From the NCBI GenBank assembly GCA_025935105.1, contig JAICVW010000001.1, positions 1-35,695 of the forward strand: a stretch of 35,695 bases of DNA. Direction: 5' to 3'. This stretch comes from Nitrososphaeraceae archaeon (GTDB lineage: Archaea > Thermoproteota > Nitrososphaeria > Nitrososphaerales > Nitrososphaeraceae). Both the position numbers and the translations under genes were made by a program. Positions 22,120 through 29,537 of the stretch are shown here, one piece after another. Positions within the stretch are counted from its first letter, which is position 1, and each line of letters starts with the position of its first letter. Below the pieces are notes generated by a model, which saw only the letters and a program-made list of their open reading frames with translations, made no database searches and was not told the DNA's origin.

Positions 22120-22304
22120 TTGAAAAACGTGGCATTAAATATTACACAATTGGTTTTGTTAGAGGCCCATTGAGCGGATGGCACAGAGGAGACATGGTAA
22201 AGTGTGGTCCATATTTCTTTAAGATTACACACGTAGATAGAAAGAAGTCACAACTTATTTCTAAACAGTCAAAAAAGGTATACATAATTATGGATTGTAA
22301 ATGA
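22116..22304 (+). CDS. Hypothetical protein (62 aa)
   Basis: 62 residues, starting MIEKRGIKYYTIGFVRGPLS, beta-rich with GWHRGDMVKCGPYFFKITHV and a basic end. It could be an SH3-like or OB-like small barrel. It overlaps both neighbours by ATGA. No family is recognised. It is one of four small ORFs between the terminase subunits. Confidence 0.45.
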   Translation: MIEKRGIKYYTIGFVRGPLSGWHRGDMVKCGPYFFKITHVDRKKSQLISKQSKKVYIIMDCK

Positions 22305-22471
22305 AAAAAAAGATTTGGCAACTACATTGTAAGGATGGAAAAGGGCATCAGTTTGAATTTACGGGAGCATTCTTTGGGCAAAGGAATTGTGTAAAATGTT
22401 CGATTTATGAATATATGTATAAGATGTTCTTAAAGAAGCAAAACAAGGATTTGAAAGGAGGTGAATTATGA
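22301..22471 (+). CDS. Cys/His mini-protein (56 aa)
   Basis: 56 residues: MKKKIWQLHCKDGKGHQFEF, then FGQRNCVKCSIYEYMY and a basic end LKKQNKDLKGGEL. Cys10, His16, Cys30 and Cys33 could bind one zinc (C-x5-H-x13-C-x2-C). It overlaps the previous gene by ATGA. Its last codons contain the AAAGGAGGTGA ribosome binding site of the next gene, tying their translation together. Function unknown. Confidence 0.45.
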   Translation: MKKKIWQLHCKDGKGHQFEFTGAFFGQRNCVKCSIYEYMYKMFLKKQNKDLKGGEL

Positions 22472-22725
22472 CACAAAAAACCTCATTAGTACTTGCTAGT
22501 AAGTCAGCAGTGAAAGGCTTTCAAGAAGCAGTAAAAGCTGAGTATGTTAAGAAATATGCGCAAGACGTGGTTGTAATGATTGAAGACCAGAAAAAATTAC
22601 AAAAAGCTTTAAATACTGTTACGGAAGCAATAAGGCAAGTCGAAGCTGGCAATTACGATGCAATTGCTAAGTATAAAAGTAAAAGGAAAAGACTTGAGTA
22701 TGAAGACGATGTCGAACTCGATTAG
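22468..22725 (+). CDS. Helical hypothetical protein (85 aa)
   Basis: 85 residues, almost all helix, with Lys/Glu/Ala/Val composition (SKSAVKGFQEAVKAEYVKKY, then QKKLQKALNTVTEAIRQVEA) and a charged end RKRLEYEDDVELD. A coiled-coil or helical-hairpin oligomer is likely. A perfect AAAGGAGGTGA site before ATG 22468 suggests high expression. The place between terminase genes hints at packaging or head assembly. No family is recognised. Confidence 0.5.
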   Translation: MTQKTSLVLASKSAVKGFQEAVKAEYVKKYAQDVVVMIEDQKKLQKALNTVTEAIRQVEAGNYDAIAKYKSKRKRLEYEDDVELD

Positions 22726-22933
22726 TCTTGTCCAATGGATGGTTGCAGACAAGGAACGTTACCTATCGCTTCTAGCGCATAAGAAGGAGATGGAAACGTA
22801 TCACTTGAGATATAAATATTATCAAAGAAGCTTTATTCCAGAACCTAAAAAGCGTTCCTTGTCTCTCATCCAGTTAGTAATCGGTATCAGAAAGTACAGG
22901 CATTGGAGTTTTGAAACAAATAAGTATGAATAA
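22700..22933 (+). CDS. Basic small protein A of a paralogous pair (77 aa)
   Basis: 77 residues from ATG 22700 (AAAAGGAAAAG upstream), overlapping the previous gene by 26 bases. The C-terminal part KKRSLSLIQLVIGIRKYRHW resembles the end of the next protein (RRKLNIVQLVLNVSKYREG), so the two genes share a duplicated motif R-x-L-x-hydrophobic2-QLV-x3-x-KYR. The rest is basic and Tyr-rich. Function unknown. Confidence 0.45.
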   Translation: MKTMSNSISLVQWMVADKERYLSLLAHKKEMETYHLRYKYYQRSFIPEPKKRSLSLIQLVIGIRKYRHWSFETNKYE

Positions 22934-23114
22934 TGTAGTTGTTAAAGATAAATATGGATATTCAATTTCAGCAACAGGAGATGTTTTTAATATTCCAATA
23001 AGACAGACATCAACAAGCACAGCGCCATTTAAGTTTAGAAGGAAATTGAATATAGTACAATTAGTGCTAAACGTGAGTAAATATAGAGAAGGTAAGATAG
23101 TAAAAATGATTTAA
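22926..23114 (+). CDS. Basic small protein B of a paralogous pair (62 aa)
   Basis: 62 residues from ATG 22926, overlapping protein A by 8 bases. The beta-like N-terminus NNVVVKDKYGYSISATGDVF is followed by polar linker and the shared C-terminal motif KLNIVQLVLNVSKYREGKIV. Its stop codon overlaps the first base of the interlocked RNA element before the large terminase. Function unknown. Confidence 0.45.
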   Translation: MNNVVVKDKYGYSISATGDVFNIPIRQTSTSTAPFKFRRKLNIVQLVLNVSKYREGKIVKMI

Positions 23115-23155
23115 CTAGTGGCATAGCGAAGGAGGGGTATCACTAGTGCTCCTCC
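23114..23155 (+). promoter_or_regulatory. Interlocked RNA stems directly before large terminase
   Basis: Stem a: ACTAGTG (23114-23120) with CACTAGT (23141-23147). Stem b: GGAGGGG (23131-23137) with CTCCTCC (23149-23155), six Watson-Crick pairs and one G-T. Linkers are 10, 3 and 1 nt. Stem b hides the only Shine-Dalgarno-like sequence (GGAGG), and the element ends 3 bases before the terminase ATG at 23159. Confidence 0.65.
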
Positions 23156-23158
23156 GTT

Positions 23159-24487
23159 ATGCAAGACATACGGGTAAATACCTTTTACCCTACAAGACCA
23201 CATGCAAAACAACAGGAAGTATTAAACGCTCTTGATAAAGGGGAGCGTTTTGTCCTGTTGAGAGCAGGAAGAAAGTTTCGCAAAACTTCTCTAATGATCT
23301 CATGGTTATTCGAGAAAGCTTTAGAGACAGGACTTGTATGTCCATATATTGCACCAAATAAAGTACAAGCTAAAAATATCGTATGGGATGATCACATTGG
23401 TAGACTCCTCAATCATCTACAAGCCTTAGGTGTTAAATACAAACCAAATGAGGTAGAGCTGTCTATTACACTTCCAAACAATGGGAAAGTACAGCTCTAT
23501 GGGGTTGAGAATAAAGAAGCGCTTCGAGGCATTTCCAATTGGGCAGCAATTGCATGTGATGAGTATGACGATTGGCAAGAAGATATCTGGCCGACAATCA
23601 TTCGTCCTAATCTTATTACCCATAAAGCTCAAGCAATTATTGGAGGAACACCAAAAGGGTATCGAAACCTTTTCAGATTAGAGAATAATTCTACATTCAA
23701 ATCATTCCACTACACTTCTTATGATAATCCAGACCTTGACGAAAGAGAACTAGAGCAAATGGTCAAAGAATACCAAGAGCAAGGCATGGGATATTATAGA
23801 CAAGAAATACTCGCAGAATACGAGAAGCCACAAGGGACAGTTTATGAAGAATGGGACATGGAACGTAGATACATTCCATTTACCTATGATCCTAACTTAC
23901 CACTTCATTTAACATGGGACTTTGGAGTTAATGATCCAACAGCAATTATCTTTATTCAACCAAATGGGTCAGAGCTACGAGTAATTGATTACTATGAAGC
24001 ATCAGATGCAAACATTGAGCATTTCGTTCAATACATCTCCTCGTTGCCTTATAAGGTGCCAGCTCTAGAGACAGGAGATATTGCAGGACGAGCGAGAGAC
24101 TTGGTAAGCGGTAAGTCTCCAATTGAGGAGCTAAGACGTTTAGGGCACTTTGTACGTACTTCAGCAATACCATCTATCGCAGACCAAATAAGAAATACCC
24201 ACAAGTTTATTCCGAGTCTATATATATCAAGCAGCAATCCTAATTGTGAACGAATGAGAGATTGTTTGGTTAACTATCGTTATCCTAAAAAAGAACAGAA
24301 TCTTATTAATCAATCTAACGAAGTACCTATCCATGATGAATACTCTCATGCTATGCGTGCTTTGGAATACTACTGCTGGAACACAACATTTGCTACAAAA
24401 ATTCTAGAGCAATCACCAAGTGAAAGGTCAGTCTTTGGTTATTTAAAGAAAAAAGAAGAGAAGAGGTGGATTGATGATGGATATTAG
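23159..24487 (+). CDS. terL: Large terminase subunit (ATPase-nuclease)
   Basis: 442 residues, full length. ATPase part: a P-loop-like RAGRKFRKTSL (35-45), where the usual Gly before Lys42 is Arg41; Walker B IACDEYDDW with D134-E135; coupling motif GGTPKG (162-167). Nuclease part: Asp254 in LTWDFGVNDP, Asp307 in ETGDIAGRA and Asp393 in IHDEYSHAMRALEYY, the RNase H-type metal-binding triad. It packages DNA into the procapsid through the portal. There is no free Shine-Dalgarno; the leader is occupied by an interlocked stem structure. This is the first gene of late block B. Confidence 0.85.
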   Translation: MQDIRVNTFYPTRPHAKQQEVLNALDKGERFVLLRAGRKFRKTSLMISWLFEKALETGLVCPYIAPNKVQAKNIVWDDHIGRLLNHLQALGVKYKPNEVELSITLPNNGKVQLYGVENKEALRGISNWAAIACDEYDDWQEDIWPTIIRPNLITHKAQAIIGGTPKGYRNLFRLENNSTFKSFHYTSYDNPDLDERELEQMVKEYQEQGMGYYRQEILAEYEKPQGTVYEEWDMERRYIPFTYDPNLPLHLTWDFGVNDPTAIIFIQPNGSELRVIDYYEASDANIEHFVQYISSLPYKVPALETGDIAGRARDLVSGKSPIEELRRLGHFVRTSAIPSIADQIRNTHKFIPSLYISSSNPNCERMRDCLVNYRYPKKEQNLINQSNEVPIHDEYSHAMRALEYYCWNTTFATKILEQSPSERSVFGYLKKKEEKRWIDDGY

Positions 24488-24617
24488 AAGATTACTAATT
24501 ATTGAAGAGTTGAAGCTAATTTATAACATGTTAACTAGAAAGTCAAAGACATGCAGTTGTCATTGCCATCTTCATCATAGTTTATGTGAAGCGTGCGAGA
24601 AAAGAGAAGAATTATGA
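24474..24617 (+). CDS. Cys/His-rich mini-protein (47 aa)
   Basis: 47 residues: a helical start MMDIRRLLIIEELKLIYNML, then a dense metal-binding run TCSCHCHLHHSLCEACE with five Cys and four His, then a charged end. AGAGGTGG lies about 6 nt before the ATG; the gene overlaps the terminase end by 14 bases and the next gene by ATGA. It probably binds zinc. No family is known. Confidence 0.5.
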   Translation: MMDIRRLLIIEELKLIYNMLTRKSKTCSCHCHLHHSLCEACEKREEL

Positions 24618-24994
24618 GTATTTTTCTACCACCAACAGAAGAGTTTAGACGAGGAGTTAAAGGAATTATAGAGCAACATTTTGCTCCATCAATTGCTGAA
24701 AAGTTTGTCTTGGAATACGAGGCTAATTTGTATAACGCAGACAAGAATAAAAATATTCAGGCTCAAATGAAAGACAAAAACTTTGTTATAGAAGTTAGAT
24801 ACAGAACATCAGATATTACCAGCGAATATGTTTGCGATGTTGCTTCTTGGTGGTCAAGAGGTAGAGTTGAATACACATTGCTCAAATACATTACAGATAA
24901 AGCTGTTAAAGGAAAAATAGGAAGAGATTGGGTAGAAAAGAATGGGAAGATTAGCCTAGAAGTCTTATCAGGTAAACATCAAACAAGAGAATGA
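24614..24994 (+). CDS. Hypothetical protein (126 aa)
   Basis: 126 residues from ATG 24614 (AAAGAGAAG upstream). A helical N-terminus PTEEFRRGVKGIIEQHFAPS is followed by an alpha/beta part with NFVIEVRYRTSDITSEYVCD, VASWWSRGRVEYTLLKY and a basic tail. It overlaps the genes on both sides. Position between the large terminase and portal suggests a packaging/head accessory role, but no family is recognised. Confidence 0.45.
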   Translation: MSIFLPPTEEFRRGVKGIIEQHFAPSIAEKFVLEYEANLYNADKNKNIQAQMKDKNFVIEVRYRTSDITSEYVCDVASWWSRGRVEYTLLKYITDKAVKGKIGRDWVEKNGKISLEVLSGKHQTRE

Positions 24995-25242
24995 GACATT
25001 TACTAAATAGATTTAAATTATTGCTCAAAGGCGAATGGTGGGAGTTTTGGCATTACGGAGAAGCAGGATTTTATAAGCTTTATTATCGTGGATTACCAGT
25101 TATTTTAAAAGATGATATCCCAGATAATGAATTACATTTCCATCAAAAAAATGGAAATGTAAAAGTTCTCAATATAAAAACTGGAAGAGTAAAATTTATA
25201 AAAGCTCGAAGGAAAGGAAAAGTAAAGGAGGTGAATAAGTGA
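24991..25242 (+). CDS. Hypothetical protein (83 aa)
   Basis: 83 residues, basic and aromatic: MRHLLNRFKLLLKGEWWEFW, then HYGEAGFYKLYYRGLPVILK and VKVLNIKTGRVKFIKARRKG. The alternating beta pattern of the second half suggests a small barrel. The ribosome binding site of the next gene lies inside its end. Start and stop overlap its neighbours (ATGA; GTGA). No family is recognised. Confidence 0.45.
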   Translation: MRHLLNRFKLLLKGEWWEFWHYGEAGFYKLYYRGLPVILKDDIPDNELHFHQKNGNVKVLNIKTGRVKFIKARRKGKVKEVNK

Positions 25243-25601
25243 AAGCAAAAATGTCTAAAATTATCGGTTTCAGGACTCCTGAAGATGGACTAACTCCAGA
25301 AGAAAAGCAAATAGAATTATTGGTTGGAACAATGGCAGTTGAGAATTTATACGCAAAGCTACCCACTTCACGTATGAAAGCTATTGTTGCAATGCACTTT
25401 GAGTTAGGCTATCCACAGCAAGTTATAGCAGCAGTCTTTAACGTAGATCAATCTCGCATTGCTCACGAGATACGGATTATAAAAAAGATATTTTTGAACA
25501 AAGATACAGAAAAATATAATCCGTTCAAACCAAGAAAACCAAAAGCTTTAAGCGTGCCAGAAGTTATAAAGATGCTAATGATGTTACAGGATCAACAGTA
25601 A
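25239..25601 (+). CDS. Sigma-region-4-like HTH regulator
   Basis: 120 residues from GTG 25239, with AAAGGAGGTGA six bases upstream (an ATG 12 bases further in is possible). The middle, LPTSRMKAIVAMHFELGYPQ followed by QVIAAVFNVDQSRIAHEIRI (41-80), has the spacing of a sigma70 region 4 or similar HTH: a helix, 'LGYPQQVIAAVFNV' turn, and recognition helix. The remainder is basic, with a proline-rich linker. It lies directly before the first copy of the late motif and at the head of the virion genes, so it is a good candidate for the activator or sigma-like factor of late transcription (inference). Confidence 0.6.
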   Translation: MKAKMSKIIGFRTPEDGLTPEEKQIELLVGTMAVENLYAKLPTSRMKAIVAMHFELGYPQQVIAAVFNVDQSRIAHEIRIIKKIFLNKDTEKYNPFKPRKPKALSVPEVIKMLMMLQDQQ

Positions 25602-25614
25602 TTCTCATAACTAG
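25602..25614 (+). promoter_or_regulatory. Late motif copy TTCTCATAACTAG
   Basis: Begins on the base after the sigma-like gene's stop codon and 39 nt before the portal ATG (25641), which has no Shine-Dalgarno. This is the first copy in map order. Confidence 0.6.
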
Positions 25615-25640
25615 CACCTTTACTCACGATACTAACGAAT

Positions 25641-27758
25641 ATGGCTGCTACCCAGACAAACAATAATCCGCTAAGTACAACGGATACATACTCACCTATT
25701 GCAGATCAATCATCTCGACTTGCTATCCTTAAATCGAGACTGAGACTTGCCAAGACATGGGCTAAAAAGCCACATGATGCATGGAAAGCATGGATGAATG
25801 AATATAACATTCAAGATTGGGATGATACTTCAGATATCCGAGACAAAGTAAGAATTGGATATCTCTTCAGAAAAGCTGAGTCAGATATGCCAGCTCTCTT
25901 TGATGATCAGCCAGACATCTTTATTAAAGGACGCAATGCCAATGCTTCACTTATTCAGCCACTCGCCTTAGGACTTTATGATTACCTTTGGGATAAGCAG
26001 GATTTAGAAACAAAAATAGAAGATGCAGCACTTTACTTTATTGTCCTTGGTATGGGATTTGTTTCATCTCCTTGGGTAACAAAGACAAAGAAAGTGCCTC
26101 AACAATCACAGCAACCAGTACTTGATCCTACAACTGGACAACCTGTTATAGATCCTACTACAGGACAGCCTCAAATGGAAACAAAAACAGAAATGTTGGA
26201 AGTACCAATTATTGATAATCCACAAGCAGAAGTCGAAGACCCATTCAAGATATTCTTCTCACCAGAGACCAAGTTTGCTATGACACTTCCTTATGAAAAG
26301 TGTCCTTATTACTTTAAGGAAATGACACTCTCAGTCGATGAGATTAAAGCTCGATTTGGTATTACTGTAGATCCACAAGAAACACTTCAAATTGATGATT
26401 TACCATACGATGAGCAGAAGCTAAAAAATATTCAAGATCCAGACATTATCAAAGATGACATGAAGCGGAGTACAGTATATGAGTATTATGGTGTTCTTCC
26501 TGAGTGGGCATGTAAAGATATGAAGCCTTCTGACGGAACTGAGGATGATGAGACTCAAGAAGATCCAAAAGAGGAAGCAACTGAAACACCAGCACAGGAA
26601 GCATCTGAAGAGCAAGCAGAGGGTGAAACTGATGCAACAGGGGGTTGGTCTTACGACAAAGATTACCACATCTTCTTTACTATGAATCGAGAGCTATTGG
26701 TAGAGGAATCACCATATGATGTTAAACCTCTCAAAGTGCTTGGTAATTACGGTTTTGCTAATAGATTTTGGAGATTTGGTGATAGTAAACATTTGATGCC
26801 ACTTATTCAAGAGCTGGAGTTTTACAGAACACAGATTCTCAGACATACACGAAAGATGGCCAATCCTAAGCCACTTATCCCAACCAGTGCAAATATAGAT
26901 GAAAACGCTTTCCTTGATCCACGATCTGGTAGACCTGTGAAATTCGATGGTCCAACTCCCCCAACCTACTTACAGCCTGGCGTATTAGGTCGTGAGGTAG
27001 GAGAAGGAATTAATGAAGTCAGACAAGACTTAGAGAAGCAATCAGGATCATTCGATCTTGCATCTGGTACTCCAAACTCAACTGTGAAGACGCCTAAAGG
27101 TATTGAGGTTTATTCAAATGCCTCAGACAAAAATACAGAGCGAAAGAGGAAAAAGATTGCTAAGTTTATTCGTGAGCTTCTTATTTTCCAATTCCAACAA
27201 GTTGGGCAAAACTGGAAGCCAGAGGATGGGAAAATTCTGTCAATCACAGGACAAGACCAAAACCAACAAAACATTAGCGTAGACCAAGAAGTTCTTAGTG
27301 CAATTAATGGAATCAATGAAATGTGGTCTTTGGATATAGAGACAGAATCTTTATCAGTCAACAAAGCCATGATGAAGCAGGATGCTCTTGATTTGTTTGC
27401 TTTAGGAGCACAGCATCCAGATGTATTTAATAAAGATGAATTGGCAAAAGATTTACTTCAGAATGGATATGGAAAGAAAGATGCAGACAGATACTTACTC
27501 AATGCACAACAGAAAGCACAACTTGCTCAAGCATCTGGTCCACAACCTCAAGTTAATGTCAGAGTTATGGCAGATGCAGGTAGTCCAGCAGGAGCAAAGC
27601 TTCTTGAGAACGAAGGCTTACTTAATCCACAAGATGCGGTAAATGCAGTTGCGCCAGCTAATCCAACAGTTGCAGGCTCAGATCATCCAGTCAATCAAAC
27701 ACCAGACGCAAATATTCAAGGTTACATAGGTCGTGTAACAGGATCGGGAGGTGAGTAG
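25641..27758 (+). CDS. Portal protein, P22-like length
   Basis: 705 residues, close to P22 gp1 (725). The N-terminal region starts with helical segments (SRLAILKSRLRLAKTWAKKP). It has a KRSTVYEYYGVLPEW strand-turn (about 274-288), wing/stem helices (QELEFYRTQILRHTRKMANP, 394-413) and a long C-terminal amide-rich barrel-like region. An acidic linker (about 293-335) and a duplicated DPTTGQP element (about 161-177) are phage-specific. The portal ring is the DNA entry/exit and binds the terminase and adaptor. The stop overlaps the ribosome binding site region of the next gene. Late motif leader, no Shine-Dalgarno. Confidence 0.75.
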   Translation: MAATQTNNNPLSTTDTYSPIADQSSRLAILKSRLRLAKTWAKKPHDAWKAWMNEYNIQDWDDTSDIRDKVRIGYLFRKAESDMPALFDDQPDIFIKGRNANASLIQPLALGLYDYLWDKQDLETKIEDAALYFIVLGMGFVSSPWVTKTKKVPQQSQQPVLDPTTGQPVIDPTTGQPQMETKTEMLEVPIIDNPQAEVEDPFKIFFSPETKFAMTLPYEKCPYYFKEMTLSVDEIKARFGITVDPQETLQIDDLPYDEQKLKNIQDPDIIKDDMKRSTVYEYYGVLPEWACKDMKPSDGTEDDETQEDPKEEATETPAQEASEEQAEGETDATGGWSYDKDYHIFFTMNRELLVEESPYDVKPLKVLGNYGFANRFWRFGDSKHLMPLIQELEFYRTQILRHTRKMANPKPLIPTSANIDENAFLDPRSGRPVKFDGPTPPTYLQPGVLGREVGEGINEVRQDLEKQSGSFDLASGTPNSTVKTPKGIEVYSNASDKNTERKRKKIAKFIRELLIFQFQQVGQNWKPEDGKILSITGQDQNQQNISVDQEVLSAINGINEMWSLDIETESLSVNKAMMKQDALDLFALGAQHPDVFNKDELAKDLLQNGYGKKDADRYLLNAQQKAQLAQASGPQPQVNVRVMADAGSPAGAKLLENEGLLNPQDAVNAVAPANPTVAGSDHPVNQTPDANIQGYIGRVTGSGGE
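26124..26171 (+). repeat. Short tandem coding repeat in portal gene
   Basis: GATCCTACAACTGGACAACC (26124-) recurs 27 bases later with a few changes (26151-), coding for DPTTGQP twice in a disordered linker. Slippage-type duplication is likely. Confidence 0.6.
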
Positions 27759-27761
27759 TTT

Positions 27762-27902
27762 ATGCCAAGAGGAGTAAAACCAAAAGCAGATTCCATAAAA
27801 TCAGGAGAAAAAGCACGAGGTGGTCTTGCTGATCCACAAAGCGATGACTTATCAGCACCAGATAAAGGAAAAGATTTTGTAAAAGCAGGAGAAAACGCTT
27901 AA
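27762..27902 (+). CDS. Small virion-region protein (46 aa)
   Basis: 46 residues, polar: MPRGVKPKADSIKSGEKARG, then a Gly/Asp/Ser-rich part and the end KGKDFVKAGENA. GGGAGGTGAG spans the portal stop. The DF-V-x-AG end resembles the DFIPAG element of the small proteins at 35024 and 35194. Probably a minor structural or assembly peptide. Too short for a family call. Confidence 0.45.
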   Translation: MPRGVKPKADSIKSGEKARGGLADPQSDDLSAPDKGKDFVKAGENA

Positions 27903-27925
27903 TGGTGAAAGGGGGTGAATAAGAT

Positions 27926-28165
27926 ATGGCAAATGTAACAAAAGGAGCACAAGGACCTACGGCTACAGCAGCAACAGTACGAGGCTATATGAAAAATAGT
28001 CCCGTGGTTAATCATGCTGTTATGTATCCAAGTGTAGGTACTACAACAAAGAACCTTCCAGTAGGAGGAAATCCTGGATTAAAAACAGGGTTGGGTCAAA
28101 GCAAAGCTACTTATGGTGGAATGAAAAGTGGTAGCGGAGCAGCAAAAAGGATGGGAGGCGAGTAA
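27926..28165 (+). CDS. Gly-rich structural-region protein (79 aa)
   Basis: 79 residues, basic and Gly/Thr/Ala-rich, apparently unstructured (MANVTKGAQGPTATAATVRG, then GLKTGLGQSKATYGGMKSGS). AAAGGGGGTGA stands about 8 nt before the ATG. The next gene's ATG shares its last base (TAATG). It may be a minor head protein; no family is recognised. Confidence 0.5.
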   Translation: MANVTKGAQGPTATAATVRGYMKNSPVVNHAVMYPSVGTTTKNLPVGGNPGLKTGLGQSKATYGGMKSGSGAAKRMGGE

Positions 28166-28572
28166 TGCAAATTCCCAGTCCTAATAAAGGCAAAAAGTTT
28201 ACCTCAATTGTCGGCAATGAGGGTCTATACTATGAAAATAGTCATCAAGAACAAATAACTGTTCTTGAGCCAATAGACCCTCAGGAACCTCGTTTAGGAT
28301 CACGTCCAGTTGTAAAAATAATTGAAGTACCAGAAAATCCTGAAGTGGTTAATCTTCAAACAGGTGAATCAAACTCTCAATACTGGAAACCAGAACTCAT
28401 TTTAGATCCTGAAGGATGTGAGCATGAATTTGTTCCAGTAGATTTAGGAAAACGTGAAGTACAATGCAAACATTGCAATATGGGGCTTATTTTCCACGTT
28501 GGTCTTAATTATAAAGAAGTTGATGGACAACCCTATATTACCCTCAATAAATACGATTATCCTCTTGTTTAA
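28165..28572 (+). CDS. Zinc-ribbon head-region protein (135 aa)
   Basis: 135 residues. The N-terminal 85 residues are polar with a beta element VVKIIEVPENPEVVNL. A C-terminal zinc-ribbon-like part has Cys-x-His (GCEHEFVPVDLGKREVQCKH, about 91-110) and CKHCNMGLIF. Four ligands (one Cys/His set and CxxC) are present. Similar zinc-ribbon proteins occur next to portal or scaffold genes in several phages, but their role is unclear. GGGAGGCGAG precedes the ATG. Confidence 0.55.
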   Translation: MQIPSPNKGKKFTSIVGNEGLYYENSHQEQITVLEPIDPQEPRLGSRPVVKIIEVPENPEVVNLQTGESNSQYWKPELILDPEGCEHEFVPVDLGKREVQCKHCNMGLIFHVGLNYKEVDGQPYITLNKYDYPLV

Positions 28573-28579
28573 CCCCGTT

Positions 28580-28592
28580 TTCTCATAACTAG
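28580..28592 (+). promoter_or_regulatory. Late motif copy TTCTCATAACTAG before scaffold leader
   Basis: Lies 8 bases after the zinc-ribbon gene's stop. Unlike most copies it has no ATG 38 nt downstream; instead a folded leader of about 70 nt leads to an SD-driven TTG start at 28666. Confidence 0.55.
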
Positions 28593-28594
28593 CT

Positions 28595-28636
28595 CTTATA
28601 GCCTCTATAAGTTAATCAACCTTACTAGAACAAGGT
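28595..28636 (+). promoter_or_regulatory. Two hairpins in scaffold leader
   Basis: CTTATA-GCCTC-TATAAG (28595-28611) and ACCTT/AAGGT (28619-28623 with 28632-28636, 8-nt loop) follow the late motif and precede the ribosome binding site. They could set scaffold expression level. Confidence 0.5.
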
Positions 28637-28665
28637 AAATACCACTCGAAAGGAGGTGAATTAAA

Positions 28666-29514
28666 TTGACAGACGAATTAGTCAGCTCAGAGTCCTCTGA
28701 AGGAGCAACTGAAGCTGAAGTAGATAACAGTCAAGGGGAAGGTCAAGCGACTGAACAGGTAGCGCAACCTTCAACAGGAAAAGAAGAACAGGCTGAAGAG
28801 TCATTCTTTGATCCCAACCAAGTACCTGAAGAGCTTAAACCTGCATACAAGCAGATGCAAGCAGCTTTTACGAAGAAAACTCAAGAAATCGCTAACACGA
28901 AGAAAGAGGCAGAAGCGTTAAGGCAGAAAGCAGATGCATATGGAAGGTATGAGCAATATGTACCGATTCTGGAGGAGATGCTAAAAACTCCAGTAAGTCA
29001 GACACAACAGGCAAGTCCAGAAATGGCAGCGTTGGAAGCAGAACTGACAAAAGCGGGATATAGCAAGGAAGCAATTGATTTGATGAAAATGGGTGCAGCG
29101 TTTACGCTTCGCCAAGTAAATCAAACCCAAGCTCAAAAAGATTTTCAAGTTCGACTTGAAGGTGGAATAAGAGACGCAGAAAAGCTAGATCCACGATTGG
29201 CAGACGAAAATCTGAAGTACACGCTCGATGATGGACAATCAATGAGTTTTGGTGATGTCGTATCGAAAATAGTTTTATCGACACCCAACTGGCAAAAAGA
29301 TCCAGTTGCAGCAACCAAATCAGCCATTAAAACTGTTGATGCGCTTATTGGAAAAGCAAAAACCGAAGGGAAACAGGAACTATCTGCATCAGCAAAAGCA
29401 AAGGGTCAGAAGTTTCCTCCCATTAACCGCTCTCCTCAAACAGCAGTCTCGGATACACAACCATCGAGCATGCGTGAAGCAGCTCAATTAGCACGAGACG
29501 AACTAGGAATCTAG
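28666..29514 (+). CDS. Scaffold protein
   Basis: 282 residues from TTG 28666 with AAAGGAGGTGA 7 nt upstream. An acidic, Ser/Gly/Gln-rich start, a long coiled coil (about 60-160: YKQMQAAFTKKTQEIANTKK and on) and a basic C-terminal end (INRSPQTAVSD, then REAAQLARDELGI) match phage internal scaffolds, which guide capsid assembly and leave or are degraded afterwards. It directly precedes the major capsid gene, the usual order. Function is inferred from composition and order; no protease gene is visible. Confidence 0.65.
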   Translation: MTDELVSSESSEGATEAEVDNSQGEGQATEQVAQPSTGKEEQAEESFFDPNQVPEELKPAYKQMQAAFTKKTQEIANTKKEAEALRQKADAYGRYEQYVPILEEMLKTPVSQTQQASPEMAALEAELTKAGYSKEAIDLMKMGAAFTLRQVNQTQAQKDFQVRLEGGIRDAEKLDPRLADENLKYTLDDGQSMSFGDVVSKIVLSTPNWQKDPVAATKSAIKTVDALIGKAKTEGKQELSASAKAKGQKFPPINRSPQTAVSDTQPSSMREAAQLARDELGI

Positions 29515-29537
29515 ACGTTGAGAGGAGGTGAAAAATA

